Assembly (NCBI GenBank): GCA_016882555.1
Contig: VGPQ01000010.1
Location: 1 to 12,217 of the forward strand
Direction: 5' to 3'
Origin: Cyanobacteria bacterium M_surface_7_m2_040
GTDB lineage: Bacteria > Cyanobacteriota > Cyanobacteriia > PCC-6307 > Cyanobiaceae
Length of the DNA stretch: 12,217 bases
Program-made: the position numbers and the translations under genes
The notes under the pieces: generated by a model
Told to the model about the DNA's origin: nothing
The model's database searches: none
Seen by the model: the letters and a program-made list of their open reading frames with translations, nothing else
Shown here: in pieces, positions 7,049 to 12,217 of the stretch
Layout of the letters: each line of letters starts with the position of its first letter
Position numbering within the stretch: position 1 is the first letter of the stretch

Positions 7049-7320
7049 CAGCTCCGCTGCATGCGTTGCAAAATCTGCAGGCGTTCCTGCGGCGAGAGTT
7101 CATCTTCAAGGTCCCAGGATGCGATCTGCTCGTCGCTGTAGATCTCCACCTCGAGCACGGCGGCTGGTTTCAAACGCAGTTCGCCGCCGCATTCTTCGAT
7201 GATCACGGCCCCACCCGGTTGGATGCCCAGATGCTTGCGCATGCTTGCAGGCAGGGTGATCTGACCGCGACTGGAGACCGAGAGCACTTCGCGCTGGGCC
7301 TCGCCCTGCAGAGGTTTCAT
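7048..7320 (-). CDS. AbrB/MazE-like (SpoVT-AbrB domain) antitoxin
   Basis: This 90-residue DNA-binding antitoxin is partnered with the PIN toxin. Residues about 12-58 form the swapped-hairpin AbrB domain: VLSVSSRGQITLPASMRKHLGIQPGGAVIIEECGGELRLKP, which carries the family signature 'S-x-x-G-Q-I-T-L-P'. The acidic C-terminal tail (EIYSDEQIASWDLEDELSPQERLQ) is the part expected to bind and neutralise the toxin. It begins 49 bp after the carB stop on the same strand. Autoregulation is likely, because a perfect 19-bp inverted repeat lies 4 bp before the ATG at 7320. The bases just before the ATG show no Shine-Dalgarno; translation may be leaderless or nearly so. Confidence 0.9.
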   Translation of the reverse strand: MKPLQGEAQREVLSVSSRGQITLPASMRKHLGIQPGGAVIIEECGGELRLKPAAVLEVEIYSDEQIASWDLEDELSPQERLQILQRMQRS

Positions 7321-7324
7321 TGGT

Positions 7325-7343
7325 CTGAATTTCAGAAATTCAG
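7325..7343. promoter_or_regulatory. Candidate autoregulatory operator of the toxin-antitoxin module
   Basis: CTGAATTTC-A-GAAATTCAG is a perfect inverted repeat with 9-bp arms and a single central base. It is AT-rich in an otherwise GC-rich window and stops 4 bp before the antitoxin start. On the minus strand a TATGCT (7342-7347) overlaps its upstream edge and could be the -10 element, so a bound antitoxin complex would block transcription. No convincing -35 box was found. AbrB/MazE-type antitoxins commonly repress their own operons through such sites; binding here is inferred. Confidence 0.6.
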
Positions 7344-7349
7344 CATAGC

Positions 7350-7364
7350 GGCGTCTTCAACGCC
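7350..7364 (-). terminator. Short hairpin after carB, possible weak terminator
   Basis: GGCGT (7350-7354) and ACGCC (7360-7364) form a 5-bp stem with a 5-base loop, starting 5 bases after the carB stop on the transcript. There is no immediate U-run, so it would be weak at best. It may instead be coincidental or part of the toxin-antitoxin promoter region. Confidence 0.25.
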
Positions 7365-7369
7365 AATGG

Positions 7370-10720
<3,351 letters not shown>

Positions 10721-10825
10721 GGAGCGCTGCGGGCAAACCCTCCTAGCCTCTCACGGGTCACTCCCTGCAGGCGCGCGCTGGGAAGTGGCTAACCTGATCC
10801 CACGCACGGCTTTTGACGCACCGCG
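10721..10825. promoter_or_regulatory. Divergent spacer between carB and DUF3318
   Basis: These 105 bp must carry or overlap the promoters for carB (minus) and for the DUF3318-rsfS-CGLD27 string (plus). CACTCCC (10759-10765) and GGGAAGTG (10780-10787) form an imperfect inverted repeat with one bulged base around a GC-rich centre, a possible operator. A plus-strand TAACCT (10789-10794) could be a -10 box, but no good -35 accompanies it. A minus-strand AGGAGG lies about 20 bases before the carB ATG, too distant for an ordinary ribosome binding site. The location is solid; the individual elements are tentative. Confidence 0.4.
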
Positions 10826-11461
10826 ATGAGCGAACTCCAGCGCCTGAAGGGGTTGCTTCCCCCCGAGATGCAGAGCTGGGTGTTTGTCGAAGCGGCGGCC
10901 TCGGTGGACCCCCCCCTGATCACGATCGAGGAGATCGGCCGCGACGAGGTGGAGATCCAGCTCGACCTGGAGAAATGGGATGCCCTGGCCCTCGATCACC
11001 GCAACCTGCTCTTCTGGCACGAAGTGGGCCGCATCCAGAACGATGCGATCCCGCGCGACGGTTGGGAGATGGCGGCCCTGGCGATCGGCCTCGGCGGCGC
11101 CATCGGCGAGCTCTGGGTGCAGGACGGGCTGCTGTTGGTGATGGCCTTGGGTCTGTCTGGGTTTGCGGGCTACCGCCTGTACCTCAAGAACAATTCGGAG
11201 AAACGGCTGGCGGACGCCATCGCGGCCGATGAGCGGGCCATCGATCTGGCCTGCCGCTTCGGCTACAGCCTCCCCAATGCCTACAAGAGCCTGGGCGGGG
11301 CTCTGAAGGATCTGGTTGAGCAGACCCGCAAGAAGAAAAAGCGCACGTTCTACGAAGACCGGCTGGAAGCCCTGCGCAAGAGTGCCGGCCGCGCCCGGGC
11401 CGAGATGGCCCAGCAGCAGGGGTCGCGGGAGTCGGTCACCAGCGAGAACGTGTATGGATGA
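10826..11461 (+). CDS. DUF3318 family membrane protein
   Basis: This 211-residue protein matches the DUF3318 family known mainly from cyanobacteria, with no established function. The N-terminal soluble part (MSELQRLKGLLPPEMQSWVFVEAA, then ITIEEIGRDEVEIQLDLEKWDALALDHRNLLFWHEVGRIQ) is the most characteristic block. Two closely spaced hydrophobic segments follow at about 82-96 and 101-119, then a basic helical C-terminal region with KKKKRTFYEDR (around 171-181). The HEVGR sequence at 65-69 is not an HExxH metalloprotease motif. The ATG at 10826 gives the usual start. The last 8 bp overlap the start of rsfS, so the two are likely translated in a coupled way. Confidence 0.88.
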   Translation: MSELQRLKGLLPPEMQSWVFVEAAASVDPPLITIEEIGRDEVEIQLDLEKWDALALDHRNLLFWHEVGRIQNDAIPRDGWEMAALAIGLGGAIGELWVQDGLLLVMALGLSGFAGYRLYLKNNSEKRLADAIAADERAIDLACRFGYSLPNAYKSLGGALKDLVEQTRKKKKRTFYEDRLEALRKSAGRARAEMAQQQGSRESVTSENVYG

Positions 11462-11858
11462 GCGGTTTGGCGACAGCAAGGCCCTGGCCCTGCTGGCGGC
11501 CGAGGCCTGCGATGACCGCAAGGCCGTCGACATCCGTCTGATCCGGGTCGAGGAGGTCAGTTCCCTGGCCGATTGGTTTGTGATCTGCAGCGGCCTCACC
11601 GATGTGCAGGTGCGGGCCATCGCCCGCTCGGTGGAAGACCAGCTCGAGCAGGAGCTGGACCGCCTGCCGCTGCGGCGTGAGGGGCAGACGGAGGGCCGCT
11701 GGGTGCTGCTCGATTACGGCGAGGTGATCGTGCATGTGCTCACCCCCAGCGAGCGCAGTTACTACGACCTCGAGTCGTTCTGGGGCCACGGTGAGCAGGA
11801 GCGCTACCTCAGCCCGGCGGTCGGTCAGGCCGACGCGCCGGTGAGCGGACGGCGGTGA
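11454..11858 (+). CDS. rsfS: Ribosomal silencing factor RsfS (Iojap/DUF143 family)
   Basis: RsfS binds ribosomal protein uL14 on the large subunit and prevents joining with the small subunit, dampening translation under nutrient limitation. The 134 residues show the full family pattern: ALLAAEACDDRKAVDIRLIRV, SSLADWFVICSGLTDVQVRAIA (37-58), GRWVLLDYGEVIVHVLTPSERSYYDLESFWG (81-111). The open frame extends further upstream, but that part is a shadow of DUF3318. The ATG at 11454 is the only start that gives the standard N-terminus, overlapping DUF3318 by 8 bp. The stop overlaps the next gene's GTG by 4 bp. This dense packing implies a single transcript. Confidence 0.95.
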   Translation: MDERFGDSKALALLAAEACDDRKAVDIRLIRVEEVSSLADWFVICSGLTDVQVRAIARSVEDQLEQELDRLPLRREGQTEGRWVLLDYGEVIVHVLTPSERSYYDLESFWGHGEQERYLSPAVGQADAPVSGRR

Positions 11859-12217
11859 CGCAGCCCATGCTCGATGACACCAGCCGCTCACCGGTGCCAC
11901 CGGAGCAACGGCCGCGCGAGGAATACGCCCAGCTCTGCCGCTCCTGGTTTTTCGTGTGGCCCCAGCACGGCTGGCTGCAACTGCTGCGGCCGCTGCTGAT
12001 CAGCTGGCTGCTGGTGCTGCCGGTGACCCTGTTGGTGGCCAGCGGCAGCTTCAGCCTGCGGCGGGTGCCGCTGTTGCTGGTGGCCGTGGGTGCGCTCGCC
12101 GCCCTGCTGCTGCCGTTGCTGCTGCTGCTGCGCCAGTGGCTGGGTTGGAGTTATGTGAATCGGCGCCTGCTGAGTGAGCGCATTGTTTACGAGGAATCCG
12201 GCTGGTACGACGGTCAG
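11855..12217 (+). CDS. CGLD27-like (DUF1230) membrane protein, 3' end cut by window edge
   Basis: The first 121 codons are visible. SPVPPEQRPREEYAQLCRSWFFVWP (12-36) and the C-terminal part of the visible region, WSYVNRRLLSERIVYEESGWYDGQ (98-121), match the CGLD27 family, which is conserved in the green lineage and cyanobacteria. Two leucine-rich hydrophobic segments lie between them (about 40-62 and 72-93), indicating an integral membrane protein. The molecular role is unknown. The GTG at 11855 overlaps the rsfS stop as GTGA, favouring coupled translation; an in-frame ATG at 11867 is the alternative. About 50 residues probably lie beyond the window. Confidence 0.88.
   Translation, partial: MTQPMLDDTSRSPVPPEQRPREEYAQLCRSWFFVWPQHGWLQLLRPLLISWLLVLPVTLLVASGSFSLRRVPLLLVAVGALAALLLPLLLLLRQWLGWSYVNRRLLSERIVYEESGWYDGQ

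Noticed and set aside
10751..11620. A 289-codon minus-strand frame opposite DUF3318 and rsfS
   Set aside because: It covers two recognised plus-strand genes and their promoter spacer, and its translation matches nothing I know.

Overview
This window looks like chromosomal DNA of a GC-rich unicellular cyanobacterium, most likely of the Synechococcus/Cyanobium type. The case rests on several families that are largely cyanobacterial or photosynthetic-lineage: DUF3386, DUF3318, DUF6447-like and CGLD27/DUF1230. It is supported by five GCGATCGC (HIP1) octamers and very short intergenic gaps. The lineage call comes from recall of gene families, not from a search.

Layout. Positions 1-948 (minus strand) carry a small S4 RNA-binding protein followed by tpiA (triose-phosphate isomerase), which runs off the left edge. 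Positions 968-3042 (plus) carry a full-length MsbA-type ABC exporter half-transporter and a small DUF6447-like protein. Positions 3056-5752 (minus) form a compact importer operon of permease, ATPase and Tat-type lipoprotein binding protein, resembling the TrpXYZ/COG4120-COG1101-COG2984 systems of uncertain substrate. Positions 5812-6525 (minus) encode a DUF3386 protein. Positions 6632-7343 (minus) are an AbrB/MazE-like antitoxin plus PIN toxin module with a perfect 19-bp inverted repeat just before the antitoxin start. Positions 7370-10720 (minus) are carB, the large subunit of carbamoyl-phosphate synthetase. A 105-bp divergent spacer then leads to a plus-strand string of overlapping genes: DUF3318, rsfS (ribosome silencing factor) and a CGLD27-like membrane protein cut by the right edge.

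Most of the window is ordinary core genome: central carbon metabolism, arginine/pyrimidine precursor synthesis and ribosome silencing, joined by two transport systems. The toxin-antitoxin pair is the clearest accessory element, and it looks less GC-rich than its neighbours.

The most striking observation is inside carB. The reading frame is open from end to end, but nine codons (8087-8113) are read in the wrong frame between what look like a +2 insertion and a -2 deletion. The conserved E-x-N-P-R metal/ATP-binding motif of the second ATP-grasp half is replaced by unrelated residues, while the expected motif is still legible in a shifted frame of the same bases. This is either a hidden sequence error or a real lesion in an essential-looking enzyme; an ORF-based annotation would call the gene intact.
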